From contig CM042088.1 in assembly GCA_023512835.1 (NCBI GenBank), forward strand, positions 42,184,271 to 42,248,270: DNA of 64,000 bases, written 5' to 3'. Within the stretch, counting starts at the first letter, position 1; each line of letters begins with the position of its first letter. Under the pieces are notes generated by a model. It saw only the letters and a program-made list of their open reading frames with translations, did not search any database and was not told where the DNA came from. Positions 13,262 to 25,100 of this stretch are shown piece by piece. The translations under genes and the position numbers were made by a program. The stretch is from Taxillus chinensis (Eukaryota > Streptophyta > Magnoliopsida > Santalales > Loranthaceae).

Positions 13262-15386
13262 ATGGTGAAAGCAGTTGCTGTTCTCAAGAGCAATGATAAT
13301 GTGTGTGGAACCGTCTACTTCTCTGAAGAAGGAGAAGGTAATATGAAAATCCTGCTCAATTGGTCAGGCAATGGGATTCTATTTTTCAAAATTTTCATGG
13401 ACTTCGATTTTTAAAGTCAAAATTTTCCAGGCCTTACCACTGTAACTGCGAGTCTTCAAGGTCTTAAACCTGGTCTTCATGGCTTCCATATACATGCCCT
13501 AGGGGACACAACAAATGGCTGCATGTCAACTGGTATTTTAAAATTGCCTTGTGTTTATTTATTTATTTAAAATTTCCACAACTATAATTTGAGAGTTGAA
13601 GCACAATTTAATGCATGCAATTTGATTTGTTCTACTTCTTAATTTTTTAGGGCCACATTTCAATCCTCGTAACAAAGATCACGGTGCACCTGAAGATGAA
13701 CATCGTCATGCTGGTGATCTGGGAAATGTCACTGCTCTTGAAGATGGTAGAGTTACTTAATTTAGCTACTTTTTTTTGTTCTTAGTATCTTTATGAATCA
13801 ATTATCAGCATTTTATGATTTTGATACTTGCACATGCATTATAAACAGTATTGAATATAACCATGGGAGGTTGATCTTGTTTTCTTTCTACACTAATTAT
13901 AAGTTAGACTAATTTATTATTATTGTATCCTTGTTCAGGTACTGTGAATGTCACCATAGTTGACTCTCAGGTGAGCGTGCTACTTCAGTTTAATTGTCCT
14001 ATAGACATATATGTGGCCTCATTAATGGAATCAACTTTTGGTTTATCCCTCCATTTTCATATGATAAATTTTCGCTCTTTTTGACTTTACTAATTTTCTT
14101 TCCTGGGGATGGACTGTGTTTGGGTGCAGATTCCTCTTTCTGGTCCACTTTCCATTATTGGTAGGGCTGTTGTTGTCCATGCTGATCCTGATGATCTTGG
14201 GAAGGGTAATATTTTGAACTTCTTATCATGAATCTTGTTATCATACAAGTAATAGATTACTGATTCCATCTATCTTATGCCCAATGTGTATGGAAAAACT
14301 GGAAAAGTTTTTGAACTTTTTTTTTTGTTACCTAAAGTAGAATGCAGCTATTACCTTAATAGGCTAGTCTCTTTCTTCTATTTGTTGTCAACACTCCTAC
14401 ATTGTAAATGGTAAGGTCCCCAAACACAAACTGGAAACTTTTGGATTTGTTCACGTTCTTCCAGAACATGAGTATTTTCTGAAGTTGATCCACTCACTCT
14501 TCTGATATTGTGATTTGTTATGTGGCATGCATGCTTGATCTATTTGACTATTGTTTAAGCCCGAAACATTTAGAATGAACTTTAAATGGACACTTTTACT
14601 GGATCTCGGGGTTTGTGTGTTTTGACTCTTTGCAGTATTGTTTCTTCTGGCTTCTATAAAAATTATTGTTAGTGTACCTTAAATGTGTGGAAACACACTT
14701 TTTAGTTTAAGGTGTAATTGATGTAATGTGGAGGGGATTTAGTAGTTGCTCACAATTTGGTCTTTTTACCATGTCAATGCTATAGCTTTTTTATCATTGA
14801 CATTGAAGTTTTTTATGCATGTGGTCACAAGTTTTGCATTTTGCCTGCGTCTCCACTGGTAACATTCTTTTTGTGTTTCAATTTTTGATTTTCGGCCGTT
14901 ACCTTTCTCCTCTGACTGCCAAAAAATCGCTAAGATCAGGAATCATGAAAATGACTAAAATTGTGAACATTGGTGATTTTACTTTTTGTCTCTGTAAATG
15001 AGGCACGCATGGCTGCGTCTAACTGGGTATACGTATTTGGCTTTCTATATCCAGGGGGGCATGAGCTCAGCAAAACAACTGGAAATGCTGGTGGCAGACT
15101 TGCCTGCGGTAAGCAAACTTGGCATTAAAAAATCAATTGAAATGCATCTGTTGGCTAGGATAATGTTTTTTTTTTCTTTTTTGCAGAAATTTCATTCTAA
15201 ACGAGAAATTGGGGTTAGCTTCCTCTGGGAAGAGGAGTCCCCGTGTTTATCCATGTCAATATTGATTGCTATTTTGCTGTACTGATATATTCTTTTGTTT
15301 AATTTTGGATATTTGTGCTGACTCGTTGAGAGTTTAAGCTCTTGATTCTTTCTTTTTGTGCAGGTGTTATTGGCCTGCAAGCATGA
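13262..15386 (+). CDS. CSD1: Cytosolic Cu/Zn superoxide dismutase
   Basis: The enzyme converts superoxide to oxygen and hydrogen peroxide as a Cu/Zn homodimer. Seven coding exons: 13262-13337, 13431-13532, 13651-13746, 13939-13970, 14130-14205, 15055-15108, 15364-15386 (TGA). They total 459 nt, giving 152 aa, the usual length of plant cytosolic CSD1. Copper and zinc ligands are all visible: [30 protein letters not shown] and VVVHADPDD. The disulfide cysteines lie in GCMSTG and RLACG. There is no transit peptide and no C-terminal AKL, which argues against the plastid (CSD2) and peroxisomal (CSD3) forms. A 1.1 kb intron (12163-13248) separates the 5'UTR from the ATG exon, and the split miR398 site implies copper-dependent control. 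Nothing in the frame is broken. Confidence 0.95.
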
Positions 15387-16355
15387 AGTGGCTATCCGGG
15401 ATTGCAAGAGTGAAGTTTAGTATTTTATCTCTCAGAAACTTTACAAAACTAAAGAGGGAAGCTTTTAATAATAAGGGAACAACCTCGGCCTGCGGCTGTA
15501 TCTATTTTGTGGGTCGCATGTGTGCTTTGGATGTATTTTGTGGTCTCGAGTGATGTGCTTTCTTCTCAGTTTTAGTATTAATGCACATTTTGATGTATGC
15601 TCTCCTGTGTCATTTGCAATGTTGGATCTCGTTTCCTAAAACAGTTTGCATTGACGAGATCCTCGCGTATTATTATTATTATTATTATTATTATGATTTG
15701 AGCACCACCAAGTCAAATGGCAAAAATCTCATTAAGGGAGGAAGTAAAATGATACATCTAATTGATTTGTAGTAAAATTATAATTATTGTAAATTATTTT
15801 GATTTTTTTATTGATGATTTAATATATTATTATGGTTATTTATTGATTATTTAAATTTAATAATAGGTAACATTACTTGGGATAATTCTTTATTTAGTTT
15901 TACCTTTTTAGACGTGGGATAGTATTATGACTTCAATGTAATGTGTAAGTGGTGTAACCTGAAAATTCTCTCCCAAAAGGCTTAACAAATATTCCAAAAA
16001 GCTTACATATGTCCCGAGAATCACTTTACAGCTCTACGGATCACACCTCCGCGCATATTTATGTATTAGCATTTTATGTCATGATGATTTGATTAGGTTT
16101 TAATTGTGATTTGATTATAATTAATATAATCGTCATATTAGATATATATAAAAGACTTACATAAAAGGAGCTTGTAGTATTACTTGCCATAATGACTGCA
16201 GTCTACATGGGAATACATCAATCTAGGTAGTATTTAACCATTACCAATTAAGAAATTTTAATATTGAAATATAATTTATGTATATGACCGTCAAGGAAAA
16301 ATGTACGCATGATGTATGAGTAGCCCTGTTAATCAAGACTCGTGCATATAAGATC
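15387..16355. other. SOD 3'UTR and intergenic DNA
   Basis: About 250-300 bp after the stop is probable 3'UTR. A (TTA)n microsatellite sits at about 15669-15694, followed by AT-rich DNA with no coding signal. Confidence 0.6.
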
Positions 16356-16923
16356 ATGTTTGGTTGACTTGTTTTTTATTTTCGTTTTAAAAAAATAATA
16401 TTTATTTTCAGATATATAAAATTACAAATTGTTTGGTCCAAAAAGTTTTTCAAATCATTTTTTTAAATGACGATCATTTAAAAATAATTTTTAAAATAAT
16501 GGGTCATGTAGCTATTTTTGAAAAATTATTTCTAACTGTTTTAAAATTTAAACTCAATTATGTCAGAAGATTCAAATAATTCTTTTATTTTTTATTCTTT
16601 TACTTTTTTATTTTTTATTTTTTTTATTAGTTGGGCAATTCAAGAATCATTTTTTAATTTTTTTGGTACCTAATTTAAAAAAAAAAACTATTTTTAAAAC
16701 ACATTATCTTTTTTATCAAATATACATGATTTTTAAATTACAATAACACAAACTTCAATAAATTTCAGAAACTAAAACTCGTATTAAATGTGCCTTAACA
16801 GTTCAAAGCAATGAAATATTATTTTTAATTTTAAAATAAATAAAAAATAAATTTTAATTTTATGTATTTAAAAATAACTATTATGTTCTGAAAACAAAAA
16901 TTTAAAACATTTCAATCAAACAT
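16356..16923. mobile_element. AT-rich foldback MITE
   Basis: The left end (ATGTTTGGTTGACTTG, then TTTTATTTTCGTTTT) is the near reverse complement of the right end, which reads inwards as ATGTTTGATTGAAATG then TTTTAAATTTTTGTTTT. The match extends over about 60 bp. The interior is AT-rich and non-coding. A shorter relative occurs at about 27512-27687. No clear target duplication was read. Confidence 0.6.
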
Positions 16924-17742
16924 ATCCGTTAAAAAATCATGTTTATTACAAAATTACTAATATTATTTTTATGACTAGAAATATAAAAATTCATTCAATT
17001 ATACTAAATTATAATATAACCACTTATATTAATTTTTATAAAAGTTTTAAATATTATTTAAAACTTTAAAATTATAGTTAATTTCATGTTAAATGCTTTA
17101 AATGCATAAATTTAAAATATTAAAAATTTATTATAACATTGAAGAGTATTTTTTATTTTATTATATGATAAACGAGTTTAATTAATTATATGAACAAAAC
17201 AAATGAGAAATTTTCTGGTTCATAAATTTGACTAAAACATATTACGAAATTATATTTATGCTCATCAATAATAAATATATCATTGCCAATTCTCAGTACT
17301 TGTGAATAGTATGTACATTCAACTCGACATTTGGAAAAAATAATAATAATTAACAAAACAAAAGACCAAGGTTTTATTATATTATTTAGATTTTAATTGA
17401 AGCGTCTAGAAAAACAAAAATTCTTAAAATAAGGAATAAGCAAATAATAAATTTAGAGTAAGTTAAAAGTACACACATTTAACTCAACATTTTAATTTTA
17501 CATTGATTTTATTATTATTTCAATACTAATATAATTCATTTATTTACAATATTTATTTAAAATATATTCATTCAATACTTTTTTATTAATATTTTAATTT
17601 CACGTCTAATAATTTACAAAAAACTTCGTTGAGCCGGAAAAAGGTTTTTCGAGTTTGGCCAAACGTTCACGGAATGCTCTAAACAACCTTCATATTTTTT
17701 ATTGATTTAAGTGAGAACTCAAATCACAGGGGACTCAGGATA
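16924..17742. other. AT-rich intergenic DNA and TRAPPC6-like promoter
   Basis: Very AT-rich non-coding DNA. The last 80 bp carry the start region of the next gene, and a (GA)n tract at about 17743-17761 directly precedes its ATG. Confidence 0.55.
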
Positions 17743-17761
17743 GAGAGAGAGAGAGAGAGAG

Positions 17762-18348
17762 ATGGGCAGGGAAGTATCAGAAAGCTGTGTAGACAATCTC
17801 CTAACGGAGATGGTCTCTTCTTTCTGCAACCACTTCTACGCTAACAAGCCCGACCTTGCTGCTCGACGGATCGAAGCCATCGGCTACCAAGTTGGTCACC
17901 AGCTCTCCGAAAGGTACTTGTCTCTCTCTCTCCATCTCTCTCATAGTTGCAATGCCCATTACCCAATTCGCCCTAAAAACATCTAATTTCCCTCTCCGGC
18001 TCTCCCCCTAATTCGTCACATTTGGGTTCACCAATTTTTCGTAATTTCAATGTTTAGTGAAAAGAAGCAACGTTAAAAAAAATGGTGACCCAGAAGTGCA
18101 AATGGGGCTAAAAGGTCTCAAAATGTTTACCCTGCTTTTGGGGCTAAGGTCCAGTACACTTTATCATGGCCAAACTTAGAGCATAGATTTGTTGCATATT
18201 GAATTCATGTAGAGCTAGTTTGGAAAATACTTTAGGGGCTAGGGCCCAAAGGCGCATTTCACCTTTGGATCAAAATTAGTGCATCAATTGGAACATTTTA
18301 TGATTCATGTTTAGTTGCTGTTTTTGATCTTGTTGTTGAAAAGCTGTT

Positions 18349-18392
<44 letters not shown>

Positions 18393-19763
18393 AAATTTGA
18401 TGTTTTGTTAGGTACACAATGGATCGGCCTCGGTTCAGCGATCATTTAGAGGCCATCAAGTTCATCTGTAAGGACTTCTGGTCTGAGCTGTTCAAGAAGC
18501 AGATAGATAACTTGAAGACAAATCATAGAGTATGCTTTTGTTCAAACTAAAGGTGGCATAACGTTGGAATCGCTGTTCTGAATATCAAGGAAAGCGAGTT
18601 TTGAATAATGTTAAATTTAATTTAAACGAAGGTGAAATACCATTGGAATTGCTGTTTTGTAAATCAAATCAGTGATTTTTGTAGCAACGATGTAATTAAC
18701 TTTTTGAATTTTGAAGTTCGTGAGTGAATTCTGGATCCATATGCATATCTAAGAGGCAGTGTTGGAAATGGGCTAATCCATTTGATGTCCCAGACCCAAT
18801 TTCACATCTCGTTAACTGCTTATTTTCTTGCGTTTGTTTGTCTTGCAGGGTACCTTTGTGTTGCAAGATAATAAGTTTCGTTGGCTTACGTGCGTGTCCA
18901 TTGATCCATCTTCAGAGGCTGGAACCTTATCTCAAGATTCGTCCCTGACTGCTGGTGAAAGCAAGGCATCACAAGTGACGAGCTTGCATCTCTACTTTCC
19001 CTGTGGGATCATTAGGGGAGCACTTTCAAACTTGGGAATCCCTTGTGCTGTTTCTGCAGATATATCCAACCTACCTGCCTGTGAGTTACTAGGTTTTTAA
19101 TGCTTTGGAGATTTTCACTTATCTCATATCCAAATATCGCAAACCATTGTTGAAAAATGACAGCTTAGGTGGCTATGATGACTGTAGTGTAGTTCAGGGA
19201 TAATTTTCTTCAGAATTCATGCTAGTTTCACTGAGTGAAGCCCATTCTACCCCTGAACAAACTAAAGAAGTTTGTATTTGTTGGCTCTAGCCTGGCCTCT
19301 CACCTTCTCCCAACCTCACACCCCATGGTCAACCTGTTCTCCCCATTTCTTTACCTACATCAGAAGGGAATCATTAACTCATGGGATTCTGAATAGGTAA
19401 CACAAGCCATGCAATGGAATGCAATAGTGCACGAGCCCATGGCCCTACTACGACCATAATACTATGACAGCACTGGAAAGATGTGGGTAGCGTGCTTTGC
19501 CAATGGATATGCATATACAGGGTTAATTCCCTGAAAGCATAATAATGTTGGAGCATTTATTTAAGTTTTATTTTTTGATAATAATGTTGTTGAGGAGAAA
19601 TCAAGCTCTGTTTTAAGTTCTCATTGTCTTCTTGAATGTTGGAGCATTGATATTTTTTTTTCTTCTCTTCACTCCCATTACATCATTCAAAAACTGTTTG
19701 GCACTGACTTGCTGTTGCTGTCTTGGCAAAACAGGTTCATTTGTGGTTCGTATAAAGGCCTGA
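17762..19763 (+). CDS. TRAPP complex subunit TRAPPC6 / Trs33
   Basis: Trs33/TRAPPC6 is a core subunit of TRAPP complexes, which tether vesicles and activate Rab GTPases at the Golgi. Four exons: 17762-17913, 18412-18529, 18849-19080, 19735-19763 (TGA); 531 nt, 176 aa. The protein follows the family closely. Near residues 40-60 is the [14 protein letters not shown] block, followed by the diagnostic [18 protein letters not shown], then [11 protein letters not shown], and a C-terminal half with [14 protein letters not shown] and PACSFVVRIK like animal TRAPPC6B. All splice phases join without a stop. Intron 1 has an (AT)n microsatellite. Plants usually carry one such gene, so a housekeeping role is likely. 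Confidence 0.93.
18352..18388 (+). repeat. (AT)n microsatellite in TRAPPC6-like intron 1
   Basis: An uninterrupted AT dinucleotide run lies about 20 bp before the exon 2 acceptor and may vary in length between individuals. Confidence 0.9.
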
Positions 19764-22030
19764 TTGAGTACTTGGATCACTTATCCCCCTCGGCTGAAAT
19801 GTGTTCATTGGGAATTTCTGTAGATGTAACGCGACCTTGTTTCTCTTTTTTTTTCTTCTTCTTCTAGTCTTTCAAGGTTCAATATACATGTAGGCTTTAT
19901 TGTGTCTTTGGATTATAAAAAAAACATGATAGAGGTGGGAAATCTATGAGGAAAAGGGTTATAAAAAGAGCAAAAAAAAAAAAAATCCGTTTCAATTCAC
20001 TTGAAAGTTTGAATGCATGATTTGAAATTACCACTGAAAGCTAGTCGACAGTGTATCGTAGTTGTCATTATTTTAAGTATTGGATTTGTTCGATGTTTGA
20101 TGAAATGAGTGGGTGGTGGAGTGTTTGGTTGGCTGTGCCTATAAATTTATAAATTTTGAGTTAAATTTATAATTAATATTATTGATATGATGAAATTGTT
20201 AAAACTTGAGCTATTTCATTATTAATATCAACTTACCTATGGTGGGAGGAGAATTCATGCTTCCCGTGAAAATATTATACCTCTGAACAGAAATAAATTG
20301 ATTACCTCAAAAAGATAATATCAAAGTTTTTTACATGCACATGGGTCATTAAAGAATATAAAGTTTGATTTGGAATATATTTGAAGGATGATTTTTTCAG
20401 TCACTATTTTCTATAATATTCAGAAAATAAGCATATCATATCAGAATGTGTCATTTACACTAAATGTAACTTGCAGTACCATGTAATTTTAAGTACTCAC
20501 CACGTATATCATATTCTTTTTCGTTCACTCTAAATCTTTCATTCCACGAGGTTTTTCAACCAGAGAAAGATTCTTGATGGGACGATCAACTAAAGATAAA
20601 ATGTACAATATTATGTGAATGGGCCTCTCAAAGTATTGTAAATATTCTCAACGAGGGTTCTCCACCTAGAATAGAACATCTCCGGCAGGTAAATTATACT
20701 ATAACTATAACAATAGGTAAATATAACTAAAATATATCTTTACTGTTAAATATAATAATAAATTTACTTAAATTTATAACTTTTAACTAATATATCACAT
20801 CATTCAATTCTGTTAAAAACTTAAAATGACTTTCCTACTCACACTTCACGCGTCTCCCTCTCTCAATGCCCAGTCTCTTCGTCGCTCGGCACCTCCCTCC
20901 CCCATCCTCGCCCTCCCTCTGTAACAAGTCCAGCCTACCAGTCCAACAAGTCTCAGCCTACCAGCTAAGCCATCATGGAAGAGGAAGACCAATAGGCCTC
21001 GATCAACGCCCCTCTCCTCCCCATTCCCCAATAGTATTATACTAATCCGTTTTATACTATTTTTTGATGACGTTTGATACGGTAAGGTTTGGGTAACCAT
21101 TATGGGACCATTGATATGATTCAGTTGAAGTCCATTGTGGTTGGCCTTATTGTTAATGGGACATTGAAAAAGAATTTTAAAAATAATAATAGAAAATAAA
21201 AAATAAAGAAATAAAGAAAAAAGCAGCAGCAGCGGCATATAAATCAGGAAAGAAGTCAATAATATCATTTGAATTTAATCGTATAGATTCTTTTTCATTT
21301 ATGTTTTTACCAAAGTGTTATATAAGTATCACTTGAATAGTATTACGTATATTATACAAGTAAATTGAATTGATATTAATTTTTATTTTTTTTTATTCAT
21401 GTCAAGAGTATTTTTGTGCAAATTATCTAACCTGCTAATCAGCTTTTCTTTAACCATCAATGTTCAATTTATATTCCAATATTGAAAAAAAAAACGACCC
21501 TTTAAAGAATTTTGTACAAAATTTACGAGTAAATTTAAAAAGAAAACTTAAAATATGGCTGCCTCTTTTCCTCACAATCCATATGACCATATCCTATCCC
21601 ATATCACGTGGCCTCTTTTCTTCTCTAAATAGTATGATTATCCATATCCTATGCTTCCACCAACCCCCACCGACGCGGCCGCATTTGGTAAAATGACCAA
21701 AAGAGAATTCTCCCGGATCCCAAAACATTTGTTTTTGTTTTTGTTTCTGTTTCAATCACTCACCTACTATGTTTTTTTTGTTTTTTTAACCGAGAATTCA
21801 TAATGGGTTAATTTTTGCGCAGACAGACATAACAACTTTTTTTTTTTTTTTTGTGTGTCTCAACATAAAAAAAATCAAACACCTACTACTATGTTACTTG
21901 CCAGCTTTGATGGGGTTTGTCATTTTGGTTGGGAGGTGCAATATGAACAAGTCAAATTGGACCCCACCCTCGACTTTATTTGATTTCCACACGTTAATTA
22001 ATCCAGTAGCGACGCTGAGCTCCTTTTCAC
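19764..22030. other. Intergenic region between TRAPPC6-like gene and the DQD/SDH array
   Basis: 3'UTR is followed by AT-rich DNA. A C-rich, TC-rich patch at about 20830-21030 contrasts with its AT-rich surroundings and may be transposon cargo or an old gene fragment. I found no convincing gene, RNA or clean transposon boundary. Confidence 0.5.
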
Positions 22031-22038
22031 TATATACA
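22031..22038 (+). promoter_or_regulatory. Candidate TATA box of array copy 1
   Basis: TATATACA lies 93 bp before the chosen ATG at 22131, in a plausible core-promoter position. Confidence 0.4.
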
Positions 22039-22130
22039 TATATGCATATTACTCCAATGGGTTACCCAATCGCTTCAATTAGACGGTTTTACCAACTCTA
22101 CGTAGCTCTGGTGTTTCGTTGAATTACACA

Positions 22131-25100
22131 ATGGGTTCCGTTGACATGTCCAAGAACTCAGCCATGATTTGCACGCCACTGACGGCTCACACTGTGGAGG
22201 AGGTGCTGTGCCAAATGCACGAGGCTAAGGTGCAAGGTGCAGGTGTAGTCGAGGTTAGGCTGGATTCAATAAGCAACCTCAGGCCTCAGTGTGATCTGGA
22301 GGCCCTTATCAGAAACAGGCCTTTGCCAGTGATCATTGCTTACGGGTATAAAGTGAATTTAGTTTTTTTTAATAGTTCCTTGAATTTTATGCTTTTGTGT
22401 GTGTGTGCGTGTGTTTTGGCCTTTTGGGATTTAGTGTAAATATTTGAGATTCATCATAGATAGGCTTTTGTTACAACTGTAAGTTGTTGAAAGAAAAGGA
22501 CCTCATATGCAGACAACCTTCCATATGTGTGTGACAACTAACAACTTGTTTTTGTTTTGTTTTCGTTTGTTTTTTTTGTTTTGTTTTTTTGGTCTGTGCG
22601 TGTAGTTGGCCAATCTCAGCTGGCATGTGATGAAATGAAATGCCCCCAAAATTTTAAAACGCAAAACTGAATGACATGTTCTACATAAAGATATGAAGGC
22701 CATTCCCGGCCTTGGGGATCATTCTTCATGATGCCTTGGTTTTTGTGCTCTTTTTTCAATATATTCATACCTTTTAGTCAAAAAAAGAAAGAAAGAATTG
22801 ATGATCACATTATTATTATTATTATTTATCCTGAATTACACAGCATCTATCTAGAGTGCAAGTTTCTGTTTTCTTCTAGGACTTCAGACACCAAAAAAGT
22901 TAACTGAAACTGAGGTACCAAGCTCATCAGGTCTTCATGTGTTACGTTTAGCTGGTGCTTTCGTTGTGGGTACGATCACGCCTCCGTTGGACAGGGAGGC
23001 TTAGGAATAGGTTGGGGTGGGTGGGATCGGGAACTTAAAAAATGTCCTTAACATTTGCTGAATATCCTCATTCCTTTGAATTTTTAATTAGTTGGAGTTT
23101 TAATTCTAAATTTTAAAAGTAAAAATATATTTTAAGTGTCTGTTTTTTTAAAATTTAATTCTATAAAAATAATAAAAAATAAAATATAGTGAGTTAGGAT
23201 AATATATATATATTTTAAAAATAATAAATTAGATTAAAAAAACTAAATTTAAATTTAAAACGTGAAATAATTAAAACTTATTTTAAAAAATAATTAATTT
23301 ATTTAATTTACTTATTAAAAAAAAAACAGTGTACCAAACCATAAAATTTTGATTTCAGCATCTGAATTCATATTCATATTTAATTTATTTTATGCATTTT
23401 CTGCCCTATTTTACGCTCTTGGCATCTCTCTGTGTAATTTCTTAAGGATTGCAGACTCTCCCTCCCCCTCTAGACTCTGTTTTATGCATTTTCTGCCCTA
23501 AAATAAATTACGGTTGATAGCACTAACAGTTTTACCGTTCTATGAGACTGCTAGACAGTAAAATCACTTCCTCTCCCTTTATAATTATGCTCTAGACCTA
23601 TTCAATTATTTCATGAAGTTATTGAAAATTGTGGACACAGATGTAAATGTACAAGGAGGCTAACACAACAAGAATAGGAGGGATCTATCCTTTTTTTTTT
23701 CTGCCATCAACCGCTTCCTTCATTATGAACTTCTTAGCTTCATTATTCAGAAGTTCATGTTTGTTTTTTGTTTTTTGTTTTGTTGTTGTTGTTGTTGTTG
23801 TTGTTGTTTTGTTTGAGTTTTTGTTGAAGCTTTACAAACTTGAACTTCAACTAAGTTAAAGTTGATTAACTTTCAGGCTGAAAAAGGAAGGGGGTGAGGG
23901 AGAATGTGATGAACATTCAATATTGCAAGCGCTTCATTTGGCAAGGCAACTTGGGGCTGACTATGTTGAAGTTGATGTCAAGGTATGCATATGTAGTGGT
24001 TGAGAAACTGAACTTCCAAAATAGTTCAGAGATCCATGCAGACCTAATCAATCTTCAACCTGTTTCCCATCACTCAATCTCTTTGGTGATCAAAGGTAAA
24101 CTGAATCAGGCAGAATAAAGTATGGATAATTATGTCGTTCACCACACTTCATTATGGGCATGATGCACAGGTGATTTTAGCTATCCAAACATATTGAGGG
24201 ATGGATTCTTTTACCTGAACCCTTTGAACTGACCAAATGCAAACTAGTAACTCCAAAGGCACAAAATACCCTGGAATAATAGTTATTTCTCCACTGGATT
24301 ATAGTTATTCCTGAATAGTCACCGAAGTCCTTTATATTTGTGTTGATGGTTTAGTAGGGGACGTGTATGGCAATATGATACGATAGGAGATTATCCAGAA
24401 AGTTACCTGATTTAATTATTCATTGTCTTTGATAATAGAATGAAAGTCCCACTTGTCAATTGCTAAAAAATAAATATTTTGCAACTCCTACATTATTTAG
24501 TTGACGATACAATTTTTCAGGTTGCTCCTGTTTTCATGCAAGAACACAAGTCAAATCCAAGTAATGGAAGTAAAACAATTGTTTCATGCTATGTGGATGG
24601 CATGACCCCTTCCAAAGAAGATCTTAGCACTCTTGTTGCTAATATAGCATCTACGAAAGCAGATATTGTCAAACTTGTCACATCTGCAGCTGACATTACA
24701 GAAATCGCAAGACTATTTCACACTCTTTCACATTCCCTGGTATGAAGTGTGACGAAGAATCTTATACTTCTTTTATTATATACCATCTGAAAGTTTGAAC
24801 TTAACAACTTCTCAAAATTCTTCTAGTTGAAAAACAAGATACAGAACTGAAGTTACAATTCTGAATTTCAGCAATAATCATACCTGTGATGTGACACACA
24901 GTAGTTAAAAGGTCATTGCTAACATTTATTTATTCACTTTAATATTTTAAAAGGTCAGGCTATCACTCACTTTTAATCATGGTATGAACTAAATGGATTT
25001 TGTTTTGATACACTAAGGCTAGAGTCCTTGTTTCTCTAAGTTGAATTAAGAAGTTATGGGATTCATATAGTACTTCAAAATTTTGGAATTTGGAAGTAGG

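Noticed and set aside
15188..15214. Possible extra SOD exon between exons 6 and 7
   Set aside because: Splicing it in would place a stop after four residues and remove GVIGLQA; direct joining of 15108 to 15364 gives the canonical end.
20846..21268. 140-codon ORF on the minus strand
   Set aside because: The N-terminal half is AT-driven hydrophobic sequence, the rest comes from a pyrimidine-rich patch, there is no family resemblance, and no supporting splice or promoter context.
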